Assembly (NCBI RefSeq): GCF_000002985.6
Contig: NC_003281.10
Coordinates: 4,278,001-4,342,000 of the forward strand
Length of the DNA: 64,000 nt
From: Caenorhabditis elegans
Taxonomy: Eukaryota > Nematoda > Chromadorea > Rhabditida > Rhabditidae
Reading direction: 5' to 3'
Of this stretch, positions 31,301-43,747 are shown piece by piece. The translations under genes and the position numbers were made by a program. Under the pieces are notes generated by a model. The model ran no database searches. It worked only from the letters and a program-made list of their open reading frames with translations, and was not told the origin of the DNA. How positions within the stretch are numbered: position 1 is the stretch's first letter; each line of letters opens with the position of its first letter.

Positions 31301-34300
31301 TCGATCAATAAAATGACGGAAAACTGTCTGCTGAGCCTTCGAGCTGATTTTCTTCTCCATTATTGCTTGTAACGCTCCCTGAAATTTTAAAATTAATGTT
31401 TTTTTCTTTTTTTTAATGTCTTACAGCTGTCCTTGCATTCTCTTCACTGGTATAACTCTCCGACATTAACTTTTTCACAAGATTAAACGTTTCATCATTT
31501 TCAGCCATTTGATTCACAAATACCATCATATTTTTCTCGAGAATCTGTGCATCGGGGAAAATTTGACAAATTCGACGAATTCGTTCTTTCAATTGAGCTG
31601 ATGATTGAGTTGTCATTTCTGTGAATTGTCCAACTTGGCTCAGAATTCCGATCATCGCACGACGAAGTTGAGAGGAACGATTGATTATGTCTCCGAATAA
31701 CCTAAAAAAACGAATTTTTCGTAAAAAATTGAGTATTGTGAATGGGGATTGTGTTCAGCTATAAAAAGACTTAAATTTAAATTTAAAAAAAAGAAATTCC
31801 CCAATTTTCTTTGAAAGACTGAATTTTTTGCGATACATTTTTCGATTTTCATTTGTTTTCTGGAATTTTCTGGTTATTTTTTTTTCAAACTTTTCACATT
31901 TCCCTACAGAAAATAACCTTTTAAGGTTAAAAATAAAAATTTTATTGGTAAATTGAGAAATTCACAACACTTTTCGGTCATTTTTCCGTAAAAAAAAGTT
32001 TCAAAAATTCAAAAAAAATTTTTTAACTAAATATATAATATAAATAACTAGAAAATATCTTTAAATGTTGGCAATTTTTCTTTTTTTTTTTAGAATAAAA
32101 TTTAATGTTTTCTTATGTTTTTTTCTCATCGAGATAAACAAAATTTGATGAAATATTGATTTTTTCGGATAATAGAAAAATCGAAAACTTCCTTCTTTAG
32201 GCAATTCAAAATTAATTCGGATTAGTTTTTGCAACAAAAAAAATCCCGTAAAAACCCATTTTTTCACTGTTAGAATTATTTTCGATAGTTTTAGAACGAA
32301 ATTTTTTTTAGAAATTCTAAAAATATCAACGTACATGCATCCAATATCATCAAGATTTCTGAATAAATCCGCCATTAATCGAACTCTCAATTTTGGTTCA
32401 ACTTTGTACGGAACAAGATATAATTGGAAATATCTTTCGATAATTGCTCTTGCATCGTGATAAGCTGGCAATCTTTGTGTCAATCTATAAACATTAAAAA
32501 CTGCCGTTGAAATGAATCGAACTGATTCTTTTTCTGATTCAGTATATGATAATGTCGCTTCTTTTGAATCTTTTGGTGCACAACTTCCATCTTTTGAGAA
32601 AAATGGTTGAGGTGATGACGTCATCACATGATTATAAAGATCCATTAGACGTTTGATCGCTTGAATTCGGACTTTTGGCTGGAATTTTTAGGGTTTTCGC
32701 TTTTTTAATTAGATTTTTTAATATAAAAAACCTTTTTATCCTTCATCCGCTCGGCACAGGCCTTTAGCATTTTATCACTAATAACTTCTAATTTCGTTTT
32801 TGCCACTTCAGTAACTCCAGTTACAACATCTCGTCGAATATCGTCATTTAAATCAACGGAGAGACGTAGCAGGCTATCTGAAAATGGGGATTTTACTTTA
32901 GAAAAATTCAAAATTTTCTTGAATTTGGAAAATTTCACTAAAAAACATGAAAAAACATTTTTTAAAAAACCAACTTTCAAAACCGTGAAAATTCAATTTT
33001 AGCTTTTATCCAATATGAGAAAAAATAGTTTTTATTTCACGAAAACCTACTAATAATCTGTCCCCTGAGATGTGAATGATTCGAAATTAGAATATCTTTC
33101 GATTGTTGCACAAATTCGTGTCGAACACTATCATCTTGATCGATAGACCTGAAAAAAATCACAAAAAATTCGACAAAATAATTTAATTACAATTAAAAAA
33201 CTAACGCATTCAAAAAAGCACTCCATGTTGGATCATTTGAATCCATTCCGAATTGACAATGTTTGTCACGTGTCAACATTCCAACGACTGTCACTGCTTC
33301 TTTTCGGTACTGCTCATTTTCTGACTGAAAAATGATTTGATGAGTACTCTACTAAGTTCCTTTTTTCAATTGTCCTACCTGAAGCCAAAATTTGAGTTCT
33401 TGAATAGCGCCAGACACCAAATCAAATGATACGTAGTGAAGATAACGGAGTACTTCAAAGAATTTACTTCGATTACTGGAACCAGTTAACTCGAATTCTT
33501 CTGGAAGTTTCCCTTCTTTTGCGGCTGCTGTCATTGTACTTCGAATGGAATTTGCTAAAGTGTCTGACTCATTATCACTGCAGGATCGGATGATATCTTC
33601 TGCCAGTGCACGTGCTTCTGCGAAATTGCTCTGAAATTGAAGTTTTTTGTTGGAAATATATTCTGAAAGGGTATTCTATAAGAGAATTTTTCATACTTTT
33701 CTCATAGTTTTGCATTAAAATTTTTTTTCCAAAAACTTTAAATAACGGTTTTTGAAAAATCATTCAATAATTGCAATAAATTCTAAATTCAGTTACAACC
33801 TTAAATTACGCCGTTATTTTCGTGTCGTAGTGATTAAAAGATGGTATTTTTTATGAAATTAATTGTACATTTCGCAAGTTTTTGTCGTTTATTCCTTCTG
33901 TTTTTGTTGATTCACGCACTTTTCGATCAGACGGAATCCATAATTTGAAAATTTTGAAAAAAATTTTCTTGTAGACATGAAAATATGCAAATCAACAAAA
34001 TAAGCATTAGAATAAACGACAAAATACGCGGAATAGGGAAAAAAAATGATTTTTTAAAATTTTCGGCCGATTTCAAGGGACATATTCATAAATTTAAATA
34101 TTCTGGGGCTATTTTTTGTTTTCAACGCTAATTCCCTATTTAATTCCACAAAACTTACTCTCTGTGGATTAATAATATGATAAAACAAAACATCAAGGCA
34201 CTCGTTCTGAACAAAATCCAAATTAGTAATCACTGTCGTTGCAATTTGAATTAAAGATTTCCGAATTTTTTCGGCGGCATTCTCATCTTCTTCGTCATCA

Positions 34301-35124
34301 TTCATTGAATCATCGTCATTTTCTTGAATTTTCAAAAGTCGCGCTTCTTTTTTCAGATTCTGATTCCATCCTTTTCCACACGGAATCGCCAGAATATCCT
34401 TGATCAACGCTCGGAACACCGGAGTTGCTTCTTTATCATCGTGATCCTTCATTTCGATGATTGGTGGAATGATTTTCTCCATTGTCTGAATATAAATAAT
34501 TATTTTTTGGTGCTAGAATTTCTACAGCAAACCTCAACCAACGAGAAGTAATTTTTAAACTTCGGACTATCCTGAGTAACGTCTCCGAGTCCTCGCATGG
34601 TACGGAAAAGGTAGATATAAACCTCCTGAAACAGAAAATTTCATTAAAAATCAATAATTTACTTGAATTCTAACCTTTAAATCCATTACACTTGGCGTCG
34701 GTAGCTCTGGCTGGAAGATTCGCAGAATATTCGCGAGACAAAGTGAAAGAAGGATCCGAAAATCTGTATTTGAATTGTCAAGGAAGCATTCTTGTGATAA
34801 ATGTTGGAAAAGCCTTGCGAATCGATTCGGAGACGATACTTCTTCGCTATTGTTTGTTTTGCAGTCATGGAGACAGTTAAATAGTTTCTGAAAATTATAT
34901 ATTTTTTTAAATAATGTTTAATCATTTCTTTTAACGTTCTTTTCATCAAAAAATAATTCATTTCTCATATTCAACTTCTTTAAAGGCATCAATTTAGATT
35001 CAAAATAAGTTGTTTTTTTGTTGAAATTTCTGAAACTCACTCGTAAGCGTTCAATTTGTTGTGTCACATTATTTGAGTTAAGAATTGGAAGACATCCTTG
35101 CGGGTAATCCACATCACCGCTCAT
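25307..35124 (-). CDS. evl-14: PDS-5/EVL-14, cohesin-associated HEAT-repeat protein (about 1570 aa)
   Basis: Twenty-one exons join in phase: 35124-35041, 34887-34675, 34625-34533, 34485-34159, 33630-33379, 33324-33206, 33148-33051, 32877-32732, 32678-32335, 31701-31425, 31378-31265, 30851-30542, 30021-29906, 29856-29617, 29487-29333, 29276-29091, 28336-28001, 27951-27801, 27564-27139, 26637-26293 and 25687-25307. They total 1570 codons plus stop, typical of PDS5. The N-terminus (CLANILRIFQPELPTPSVMDLK) matches the PDS5 start. The body is helical HEAT-like repeats. The last ~350 residues are charged and Lys/Ser/Pro-rich (SPKKR, SPKKK, TRRSARTIA), probably disordered and DNA-binding. PDS5 binds cohesin and regulates sister-chromatid cohesion; worm evl-14 is needed in germline and vulva. 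A TTTCAG-like acceptor lies near the ATG. Confidence 0.92.
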
Positions 35125-35947
35125 TTTACTGAAATTGGAAGCAAAAATTCAATAAAAATTGTCGAAAAAATGGAGAAAATGGAGAAATAGAAAAGAAATT
35201 AAATTGAAAATAGTGTGAGATACTGTATTAAAGGAGCATGGGCAGTGGGAACAAACGGGTCTCGCCGAGATTTAAATGTTTCAAGCGCGCGCCAAAATTT
35301 GTTTCAAATGCTTTTTCACGCTTTCTCTCAATTTTGTATAATTATTTAAATGTTCCGCTTTTCTCAATTAAAATTGTCATGTTTTAAATTGTATATACAT
35401 ATTAAAATATGTAAAAAACTTTGCAATCATTGAAAATAATACAAATTCAATAAAACTTCACTTTCTGTTACAGAAAAATGTTTTTTAAATGAGCGATGCT
35501 GTAGTAAATATTATCTCTAATATATTCCTTTTCAATGGAATTCAAAATTATGTTGATTTTCTTCAGTTTTCTTTTCGAGAGACGCCGACGTTAATCGAAA
35601 TCAATACGACACTCCGTTTCCCGCTAAACAAAGTGTATGACGTCACATCTGCATTACATTGCAGCGTTTTCTCGTGGTTTCCTCTATCGCTCACCATTTT
35701 ATAGTTTTTCCCGTATTTTTCTATTGATTCGTTAATCGACCGCGTTGTTGTTCGTTTCTTCTTCCTTCCCTCTTCTCTTTGCGTTATTAAATTGCTTTAT
35801 TTTTTGAAATTATTAACTGCATTGCTTATCAGTTTTGTTTCGAAAAGTTGTATCTTTTTTGTCGTTTAACAATTTCGAAATTACGCAGATTTAATTTTAA
35901 AATCACTAAAACAATGAATTTTCCAGGCTAACCACTACGTCTACACA
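35125..35947. other. Divergent promoter region of pds-5 and dcn-1
   Basis: About 0.8 kb separates the two ATGs. On the pds-5 side there is a GC-rich block with an E2F-like motif. On the dcn-1 side there is a pyrimidine-rich stretch (35750-35785) and a TTTTCCAG acceptor at 35925-35926, 21 nt before the ATG, likely the spliced-leader site. No gene in between. Confidence 0.6.
35289..35296 (-). promoter_or_regulatory. E2F-like site upstream of pds-5
   Basis: On the minus strand this reads TTTGGCGC, within TTTTGGCGCGCGC. It lies about 165 bp upstream of the pds-5 ATG. It matches TTTSSCGC, as does the site upstream of mcm-5. The match is short, so this is suggestive only. Confidence 0.4.
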
Positions 35948-38477
35948 ATGAATCGACTGAAGTCCGATCAAAAAACAAAGGTTTGTAAACGGAAACAAGA
36001 CGATGAAGTGGAGATGAGTGATATGGAAACTGATCACAAAAAGTGTAGAAAACAAGAAAACAGTAAATTTGTGCGTGTGAAAATTCCATTCGTCATCCAT
36101 TCCCGTTTTTCTCTTTTTCAGCATTTATCTCGAGCAAGTTCGAGTTCTCTAGCTCAAAGCACTGTTCTTTCTGACATTTTTCCCAAGAACTACGATAATA
36201 TCGTGAGTTGTAGCGGGAATTTCGAAAAAAAAACTAATTTTGCCACATCTTGCTGCTTCGTTTGTTATTTCTTGACTAGACAAATTCTAGCTCATCTAGA
36301 AAGCTGACTTTTCTCAAAATCGTTGCGAGACCCAAAGCAGAAAAATGTATCTTTTTTAAATCTACGTGGAAACGCGCTCCAATATTAAATTTCGAGGTTT
36401 TCCCGCCAAATACCTAACGAGACCCAACTTTGGCGAGCAGAGCGTTTTGCCCGCGATTTTCCTGCGTCTCTTCAAACAATCTAATCACTGCTGCTGGTTT
36501 ATGAAATATCAATTTTCCTCATTTTTTAAAGCTGAGCAATGTTTTCGCTCAATCCTAAAATTTTTAGTAGTTCTAATTGTGATCAACGGTTTCCCATTTC
36601 CGATCGAAGTCACTTTTTAAATTCTCACTTTTATTGATTTTTTTCGTTTTGAAATTCCTGATTTCTTCCTTTTTAGTGATAAGACATCAGTTGCTGACTG
36701 TAGAGAAAGTGTGAGAAACTGTTAGTGAGAGAGAGAAAACAGTTTGAGAAAATGAAAAATGTTTTAAATAATGATATCATAATTATTATTTGATACCATT
36801 TCCAGCTCCGGCAGTTCGTCCAGTGGACTCAGGTCACGGAAGCTGTGTCTCTCAACTTCCTGGCAAAAGCTAATTGGAATATCGAATACGCGATGACTCT
36901 GTATTTCGACAATCCTAATCTTTTTGCTGGATCGACACCACAGCCGAGCGTTGATAGGTCCAATGTACGGCAATTGCTGACTTTGGCAACTCTACAGAAT
37001 GATAATGTTCTCACAATATTTTTAATTAAAATTTAGTTATATTTAGACTATAGAAAAAATATTTGATTTATCTGAAAATACATTTTATTTCAGTTGGAAT
37101 AATTGGAAAAGTGCTCTCAAATAATTGTTTTTGAGCGCTTTTTTAATTGTTCCAACTGAAATCAAAGCCATTTTCAGATAAAGCAAATTTTTTTAAAGTA
37201 TATCACTAAGTTTTAATTCTAAAAAAGTATTGGGAGAACATGTCACACCGACTCATTTTGTTGAATTGCCGACAATTGCAGAATTTAAATTTAATTATGT
37301 AAATAAAAGTAATTTTTGTAGATCGAGCGCCTCTTCAATCAGTATGTCGACCCAAAGGATAAAGTTGGAGAAAAACGAATGGGACCCCACGGAATCAATC
37401 GTTTGCTCACTGATCTTGGCTATGAAGCTACTGATCGCCGGGTTCTTGTGCTCGCCTGGAAGTTTACTGCACAGACACAATGTGAATTCTCGTTGGATGA
37501 ATGGGTGAAAGGAATGACAGCTCTTCAAGCGGATACTGTTCAAAATTTGAGACAACGAATCGATTCGATTAATTCAGGACTGGAATCGGATAAGGCAAAA
37601 GTACGGAAAAAATTAAATAACTGGAATTATCTTCCAAACTTATTTGAAAGTGGGAGAGCGAATTTGCACTTTTTAAGAACAAATTCACGCAAAACACTGT
37701 AAATTGAAGTTAATTGAAAAATTTTGATGTAAAATACAGAGAAAAATTACACACTTTTCCTCGAGGAGTACACGGGCTGCGTAAATCAACACATAGCTTT
37801 ATTGTTGGTTCACACCACGGCAGTATGATAATCAAAAAAAAAATTTAATTGAAAAATTGAAATTAAGATGGAGGAAAATGTTATTTCGATCTGGAAATAA
37901 TATTTATTTTTGTGAAAATTAATAAATATAATTTTCAGACCGAAGGAAAATTTTAATACGTTTCTATAATAATTTTCGATTCAAAAATTTGAATTATCAC
38001 AATTTTTAAAAACAAAAAGGTTCTACGATCGTCTCATATCTAATATCTTATCAGTTACAGTTCCACGAGCTCTACCTATTTGCCTTCAACTATGCCAAAT
38101 CCGCCGCTTGCCGCAATCTGGATCTTGAAACTGCCATCTGTTGCTGGGATGTTCTTTTCGGACAACGATCAACAATTATGACTCAATGGATCGATTTTCT
38201 ATGGGCACAGGAGAACGCGGCGGCGTCTCGCCTCGCTCAGAACGTGGGCGCTTCCAATGCGAAGCAATTCAAATCGGTGTGGATCTCTCGTGACACGTGG
38301 AATCTCTTCTGGGACTTTATTCTTCTGAGTAAGCCAGATTTGTCGGATTACGATGATGAAGGAGCATGGCCAGTGCTTATTGATCAATTCGTTGATTATT
38401 GCCGTGAAAATCTCAATTATCCAAAGCCAGGAAATGCGTCAAATGATCAGCAAATGGAGACACCAAGTTATTATTAG
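35948..38477 (+). CDS. dcn-1: DCN-1, cullin neddylation (DCUN1) E3 co-factor, 295 aa
   Basis: Exons 35948-35980, 36806-36964, 37322-37600 and 38061-38477 give 295 aa, matching remembered worm DCN-1. Residues about 1-50 form the UBA-like domain ([10 protein letters not shown], then [13 protein letters not shown]). The rest is the PONY domain ([53 protein letters not shown]). DCN-1 promotes NEDD8 conjugation to cullins and was described in worms through CUL-3 and meiosis-to-mitosis defects. Intron 1 (825 nt) is large and may hold regulatory DNA. Intron 2 contains a foldback. The gene is divergent from pds-5 across 0.8 kb. Confidence 0.95.
37024..37218. repeat. Foldback family B, copy in a dcn-1 intron
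   Basis: Outer arms AATTAAAATTTAGTTATATT and ATCACTAAGTTTTAATT are inverted, as are TTTATCTGAAAAT and ATTTTCAGATAAAGC. A second inner hairpin pairs CAGTTGGAATAATTGGAAAA with TTTTTTAATTGTTCCAACTG. It nearly fills the 357 nt intron. Confidence 0.7.
37761..37805. repeat. Half copy of the CGAGGAGTACAC-type foldback
   Basis: CCTCGAGGAGTACACGGGCT followed by GCGTAAATCAACACATAG matches one end of the complete element at 39788-40127. It lies in intron 3 of dcn-1 and no partner arm was found nearby. Confidence 0.6.
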
Positions 38478-39701
38478 GACAAACAATTCTAAAATCCTAA
38501 AGGTTCGTGTTTCCCCAATTTCTTCCTATTTTCAGAGTTATAAAATATTGCCTGGACGCGAAATTTTGCTTCAAAACTACGGTACCAGGTCTCGGCACGA
38601 CAAATATTGGTTAAATGCGAAAATGCACGCGCCTTCAATGGGTACTGTAGTTTCACACTTTTCAAAACGTTAATTTTTCTATGACAACAGATAAGCTTTA
38701 AAAAATCTTGTGAAAAACTTCAAAAAATCAAAAGTTTGAAGGCGCACATATTTTAACAAAAAATGTTTCGTGCCGAGACCGGCTACCGTATTTTTTATGC
38801 GAAATTTCGCGTTTGTGTAATATTTTTATATTATACCGAGAAAACTCGACACTTTAAAGGTGTGGTAGCGAATTGGGATTTTATTTCGAAAAATATCCTA
38901 AATATTCCCAAATTCAGAAATAGCGCAAAAGAAACCCGGAATTTTTTATTTTAATTCTAATTTACAACTAATAGAATTCAAATTGTTTCAGTATCCCATG
39001 CTCAAGACTATCTTCAAAATAACAATTCACACCGCCGGAACAAATCGATAATGTCTTCAATGCGGTCGTCGTCTCCATCTCATCCATCAACTCTATTTCT
39101 CTCTCATCATTTAATCTCTTCTGATCCGTTGTTTTTTCTCGTCTCCGGAATCCCACTTATTTCTTTTTGCCCATCGTCTCTTTCTCTATTCTATCCCTCT
39201 CTCACCTAAAGGTTTTGTCTCTGTCTCCCAGTATGCTCTCTGATCCTAGTTGTCTCTCGCTACATTTCCGTTACTTTTCGACCATATTACTCTCTCCCTC
39301 TGCACATACTCTTTGACGGGTTGCTGCCTCATTTCTCTATCTCTCTCCATCTCTCTTCTTCCAAGAAGAAGATCACAATGAAAAGTAGAAAAATGATAAA
39401 GTATGGAAAAAGTTAAGAATATTTTTCATTTGAGTATTTATGTGAATCCTGTAAATTTGATTTTGAAAATTTGCTCCCCCCTCCATCATTTTCTCAACTT
39501 TTCCATTTTCTATTCTTCATTTAACCATTTTTTTTGCCTTTCTTACAAAAACTCCATATGTGTTCACTATGAAAGTATGTACGTATGCATAAATCAATTC
39601 TTTTACATATTATTGAACAACATTTCAACTTTTTCAATACGTTGAAGATCTAGTTGAAATATTTAAAGATCAGGAATTAATTTTTAAAAATCCAAATTCA
39701 G
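38478..39701. other. Intergenic region between dcn-1 and tag-131
   Basis: This contains the dcn-1 3' UTR, a family A foldback (38575-38795) and a pyrimidine-rich block (39060-39370) with many TCTCTC runs that resembles a worm promoter. No coding exon was supported. Confidence 0.5.
38575..38795. repeat. Foldback family A copy
   Basis: Left: AACTACGGTACCAGGTCTCG, GCACGACAAATATTGG, CGCGCCTTCAATGGGTACTG. Right: TTTGAAGGCGCACATATTTT, TTTCGTGCCGAGACCGGCTA, CCGTATTTTT. Inverted arms of ~80 bp flank a short centre. Confidence 0.75.
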
Positions 39702-42045
39702 ATGGATAAGAACCGAAGGAGAACGGATGATGCGGGTTTAATGACCAAAACACTTGCTGGAATTGCAGCGCTGGTAAGATTTCAAGTGTCGATTTACGCA
39801 GATCGTGTATTCCTCGAGGAGAAGTGTTTTTGGCTAAAATGTTGGAATTTGAATCGCTAATTTATTTATTGCTTATAGTGTTTTTGGTGAAATTCAATAT
39901 AGTTATTGTGGTAACTAATCTTTAGAAAACATGATTTTCTTGTTTTTACACAGGAATAACTTTATTTTTCGTCAAAAATACCATTATTAAGTGATACTTA
40001 AATAGGCAATTTGAATGTCAACTAAATACAAAAAAACGAAAGAAGATAGTCAAAAACCAAGTGTTTTCGCTAAAAATCGAAAAAATCAAACTTCTCCACG
40101 AGGAGTACATGGGCTGCGTAAATCGACATAGTTTAAATATGAAAAAGTTTGAAAACCCGTATAATTTTTGATTTCTAATTAGAATTTTAAATATTTCAAA
40201 TTTCCAGGTGTTCTTTCTCTCATTCATCTGCTCCTCTTATGATATCACTGTCACACATGTAATATCAACGATAGACGTTATTCTTGAAGAATCCGAATAT
40301 TATCGATCCGCGAAAGAATGGACGGCGTCATCAATTGATGCCACGTGGAATGAGGTTTCGATACCTTCCAGAAAAGCAGAACACATTCAAGTATGGTTGA
40401 AATGCATTAATTATTTTAATATCAAATATTTCAGGCTATAAATCCAGAAGTAGATGTTGCCGCCGGTGGAAAACACGTCTTCACACCAGAACAATTGCAC
40501 TTTTTCGATGGAACTCGAGATTCAAAGTGGATTTCTTAAAAAGTTCACTATTATTAAAATATCTTTAATTTTCAGACCAATATACTTGGCAATTCTGGGT
40601 CGTGTATACAATGTAGACGGAAAGAAAGAGTACTATGGACCCGGAAAATCATATCACCATTTTGCCGGTCGAGATGCTACACGGGCATTTACTACTGGGG
40701 ATTTTCAGGAGAGTGGGCTGATTGCAACGACTCATGGACTTTCGCATGATGAATTGCTATGTGAGGGATAATTTTTTGTTTTGAAATTTGAAATACTAGA
40801 AAGAAAAAAGATTCTCGTAGTATAATAAAAAATTTTTAAATTCATAATTTATTCCGGATCAGTATGAATTGTAATTTGAAATACTCAAACTCGGCCTGAA
40901 ATTCCGAAAAATCTAAAAAAATAGAAACAAGTCAATTTGAAAAAAAAACAGAAAAATTCAACTTTCAAGCCATTTCTGTAATGTCTGGAATATATAAAAC
41001 AGCACGCTAATTCTTTAAAAAACTCGATTTTCGAATGCCTGTTGGCGGTATTTCGAATTTTCAAACAAAAATTATTGTTTTTAAATAATTAAACAAGTTA
41101 AAAAAAATTCTCATTTAAATAACCGAAATTCAAAATTTCACCCAGAACCAGAATTCCAATGCAACTCTTAAAAAAAAGCTTTTCAAATATTTGTATTTTA
41201 AATCAGTTAAAAACCTTTTCTGTTCTATTTTTGATATTTAATTTAGTTTGTCTAATTTCATATCAATTTTCACGTTTCAAAATAATTTCAGCAATCCGTG
41301 ATTGGGTATCATTCTACGATAAAGAATACCCATTGGTTGGAGTTGTCGCTGATCTTTACTATGATTCAGAAGGTCAACCAACTCCTGAACTAACTGATGT
41401 TCTAGCACGAGTCGAAAAAGCCAATGAGTATAGAAAAGCACAGGCGGTGGAAATTGAAGTTTTCCCTCCGTGTAATAGTGAATATAATCAGAATGGAGGA
41501 CGGGTGTGGTGTTCGACGAAAAGTGGAGGTGTCGAGAGACAATGGGCTGGAGTTCCAAGGTAACAGATAATTTGGGTTTGAAATTTAAATTTTTTCCAAA
41601 AAATTTTTTCTTCGATATGTTCAAAAATATGTAGATTTTCCAAAAATTTTCAGTCAAAGTTTGAAAAGTAAACTTAAATTTCCAATAATCTGTTGGGAAT
41701 CTCTACAATTGTGAAAACGCGGATTTTTTTTGTAAAAATTTTGAAAAAAGAAACTTCTAAAAAGCCCAAACATAAGCCCGAGCCTGAGCATAATTTAAAA
41801 TTTAATTTAGTGATAAAAACATTTAAAAAATCAGTGTAAAAAAACCATTTATCCCATATTCCAGAAAACTAATCGAACCAACTACTGAAAAATTCCGATG
41901 TGCATGCGTCAAAAATTTCGGTCCAGGAGTTTCGGGAGCCGAGGAAGTGAAATCTTCAAGTAATCGTGGAGATCTTGATCATCCCGACCTGGAACTCTTC
42001 CCAGACTGCTCACCAACATCAAATAGTTGCAAAATTGTATCTTAA
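39702..42045 (+). CDS. tag-131: TAG-131, neuferricin/CYB5D2-like cytochrome-b5 domain protein, 326 aa
   Basis: Exons 39702-39773, 40208-40390, 40435-40526, 40576-40760, 41292-41559 and 41865-42045 give 326 aa. One hydrophobic helix at about residues 18-36 suggests a signal anchor. The cytochrome-b5-like (MAPR-type) domain spans about residues 100-190 (FTPEQLHFFDG, PIYLAILGRVYNVDGKKEYY, YHHFAGRDATRAFTTG). A Cys-containing C-terminal part follows. MAPR proteins bind haem non-covalently; CYB5D2 is a secreted or membrane haem protein acting in neurons. The ATG abuts an AAATTCAG acceptor with no spacer. AATAAA lies at 42315-42320. Intron 1 carries a 340 bp foldback. Confidence 0.88.
39788..40127. 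repeat. 340 bp foldback in tag-131 intron 1
   Basis: It starts GTCGATTTACGCAGATCGTG, continuing TATTCCTCGAGGAGAAG. It ends CTTCTCCACGAGGAGTACAT then GGGCTGCGTAAATCGAC. These terminal inverted repeats are ~40 bp. The interior is AT-rich without an ORF. It fills most of the intron. Confidence 0.75.
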
Positions 42046-42454
42046 TTTCCAGTTTTGAATTTTTCAAAGTTTTCTAGTCCCCTTTATCCCTGTTCCACCA
42101 AAATTATGTGTGCTTTAGCTGTTGCCCCATTCTACTTTTAATTCAATGTCTTATTGTTCCACTCCAAACCTACGGTTTCCTGATTCAACTTTTTACAAAT
42201 CTGCCTTTTCATCAAATTCTGTGTTTTTTTCCATTTTTTCCCCCATTTTATACAAAAATTCCTTGTTAGGTTTTCATGTATCTTTTTGAAAAATATCAAA
42301 GAGTGTATCATAATAATAAATTATAAAATCAACCCAAAATATTACGTGACCCTATTTTTACTAGCACATTAAAAATTCGGAAAGATCTATAATCAAGATT
42401 AGATCTGATTTTAACTAGAACCATCGTCATTATTTCCATCTTGCTCATATAACA
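42046..42454. other. tag-131 3' UTR and upstream region of the first secreted-peptide gene
   Basis: AT-rich, with AATAAA at 42315-42320. The segment from about 42370 is part of the unit duplicated at about 43640 (shared ACTAGAACCATC-TCATTATT and CATCTTGCTCATAT). Confidence 0.5.
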
Positions 42455-43321
42455 ATGCACGGTTTTTGGTTTCTTTTGGATTGTGTGAGTTCAAATTTAG
42501 GTTACGGTAATCCAACGAGACCTAAGTTGGGGTCTTAACTTTCCCAGTTTCCGATTGGTACAGTATGCGCCTTCAACCCGCGGGTGCTGAAGTTTGCGAT
42601 TTTTGACATTGCCTGAAAAAGATGTGCGCCTTTGAAGAATACTGTAATTTTGCACACACTTTGTTTTGAATTTTTTTGGAATATTTTCTTTAAATGCAAG
42701 TATGCATACCGTACTCCTTTTAAGACGCACGCCGCTCAACCTTTCAAGCCTTTGAAAAAGTTTGGATCGCGTCGAGACCTAGTCTTGCAGTTGAAAAGTT
42801 TAAAAAGTAAAATAACAGTAAAAACAGCTCAAAAAGTCGCAAAATTCCTCCTTCCCCAAAACTAAAATGTTTCCAGATTTTTCTATTTTCCTTCGCGACT
42901 TGTCTTGTCCAGTGTAAAAAGTCCGAAAAAAAGAAGTTCCGAAGTGATAAGAAAGTGAGATTGACTACCAGCTCATTCTCCAAAAAACGTTTTTTTAACC
43001 CTAATTTTCAGGCAAAACTAGTCGGTCCAAAAACGGCAACGTCTCAAAAGTCTGTGAAAGATGTTCATTGCCCTGTTTCCCAGTAAGACTTTATAAAGGC
43101 GGCGAATTTTGAAATTGTATGAATTTATTTCAGAGCTCCTCCAACATCGATGCCAATTGAAAGCACAACTGGAAAAGCTCCTGATGACACGTTGGCGTAA
43201 GTATTGGAGATGTCGAAAAGTTTATTTTATAAAAATCTGAAATTGTGTATAATATTTCAGAAACGTTGTCTCGATTCAACCGGACTTTTCGACTGGAGCT
43301 CCACCAATTCCCGCACAGTAA
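42455..43321 (+). CDS. Small secreted protein, tandem copy A (100 aa)
   Basis: Exons 42455-42484, 42877-42954, 43012-43082, 43134-43196 and 43261-43321 give 100 aa. The signal peptide (MHGFWFLLDC + IFLFSFATCLVQC) is split by intron 1. A Lys-rich stretch follows (KKSEKKKFRSDKK), then a polar Pro/Ser-rich region with one Cys (VHCPVSQAPPTSMPIES) and an end rich in Pro (STGAPPIPAQ). No family was recognised. Copy B has the same exon structure, which strongly supports the model. AATAAA lies at 43328-43333. Intron 1 is occupied by a family A foldback. Confidence 0.72.
42498..42790. repeat. Foldback family A in intron 1 of copy A
   Basis: Left: GTTACGGTAATCCAACGAGA, GTATGCGCCTTCAACCCGCG. Right: TACCGTACTCCTTTTAAGAC, GCACGCC, GCGTCGAGACCTAGTC. 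It occupies most of the 392 nt intron and is shared by position with copy B. Confidence 0.7.
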
Positions 43322-43747
43322 TACCTGAATAAATATTTATGAATTTGTATTTATTTTATGTAGTTTTGTTAAGTTGGCTGTTACGTTTTAAAAGTACTCG
43401 CAGTTCAGTTCTGTCCTACGCCTGACTCGTGCCTACTGCATCATTTTTCAAAAACTTTCTCAGTTACTCTTTAAAGTAGTTATTTTCAATGAAGAGCTCG
43501 CGCTCAGTGTCTACACGCTGGGACGGCCCGCACACCTCAAGATGTACCTACCTACCAAGAAAGACTAACTTGAAAATAAATCACAGATTACGGTTGATTT
43601 CCTGATTCTTCTTTTTACAAATGAAACAATTAACGTGACCCTACTTTCCCTAAGAAATAAAACATTCAAAAACAAAATCAATCAATATTAGATCTCATTT
43701 TCACTAGAACCATCATCATTATTTTCATCTTGCTCATATGTATAACA
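43322..43747. other. Spacer between the tandem copies
   Basis: 426 bp. The first part (43380-43560) contains CCTACGCCTGACTCGTGCCT and CTACCTACCAAG, related to the GCCTGCC repeat elsewhere. From about 43640 the sequence is duplicated from the region before copy A. No gene. Confidence 0.5.
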
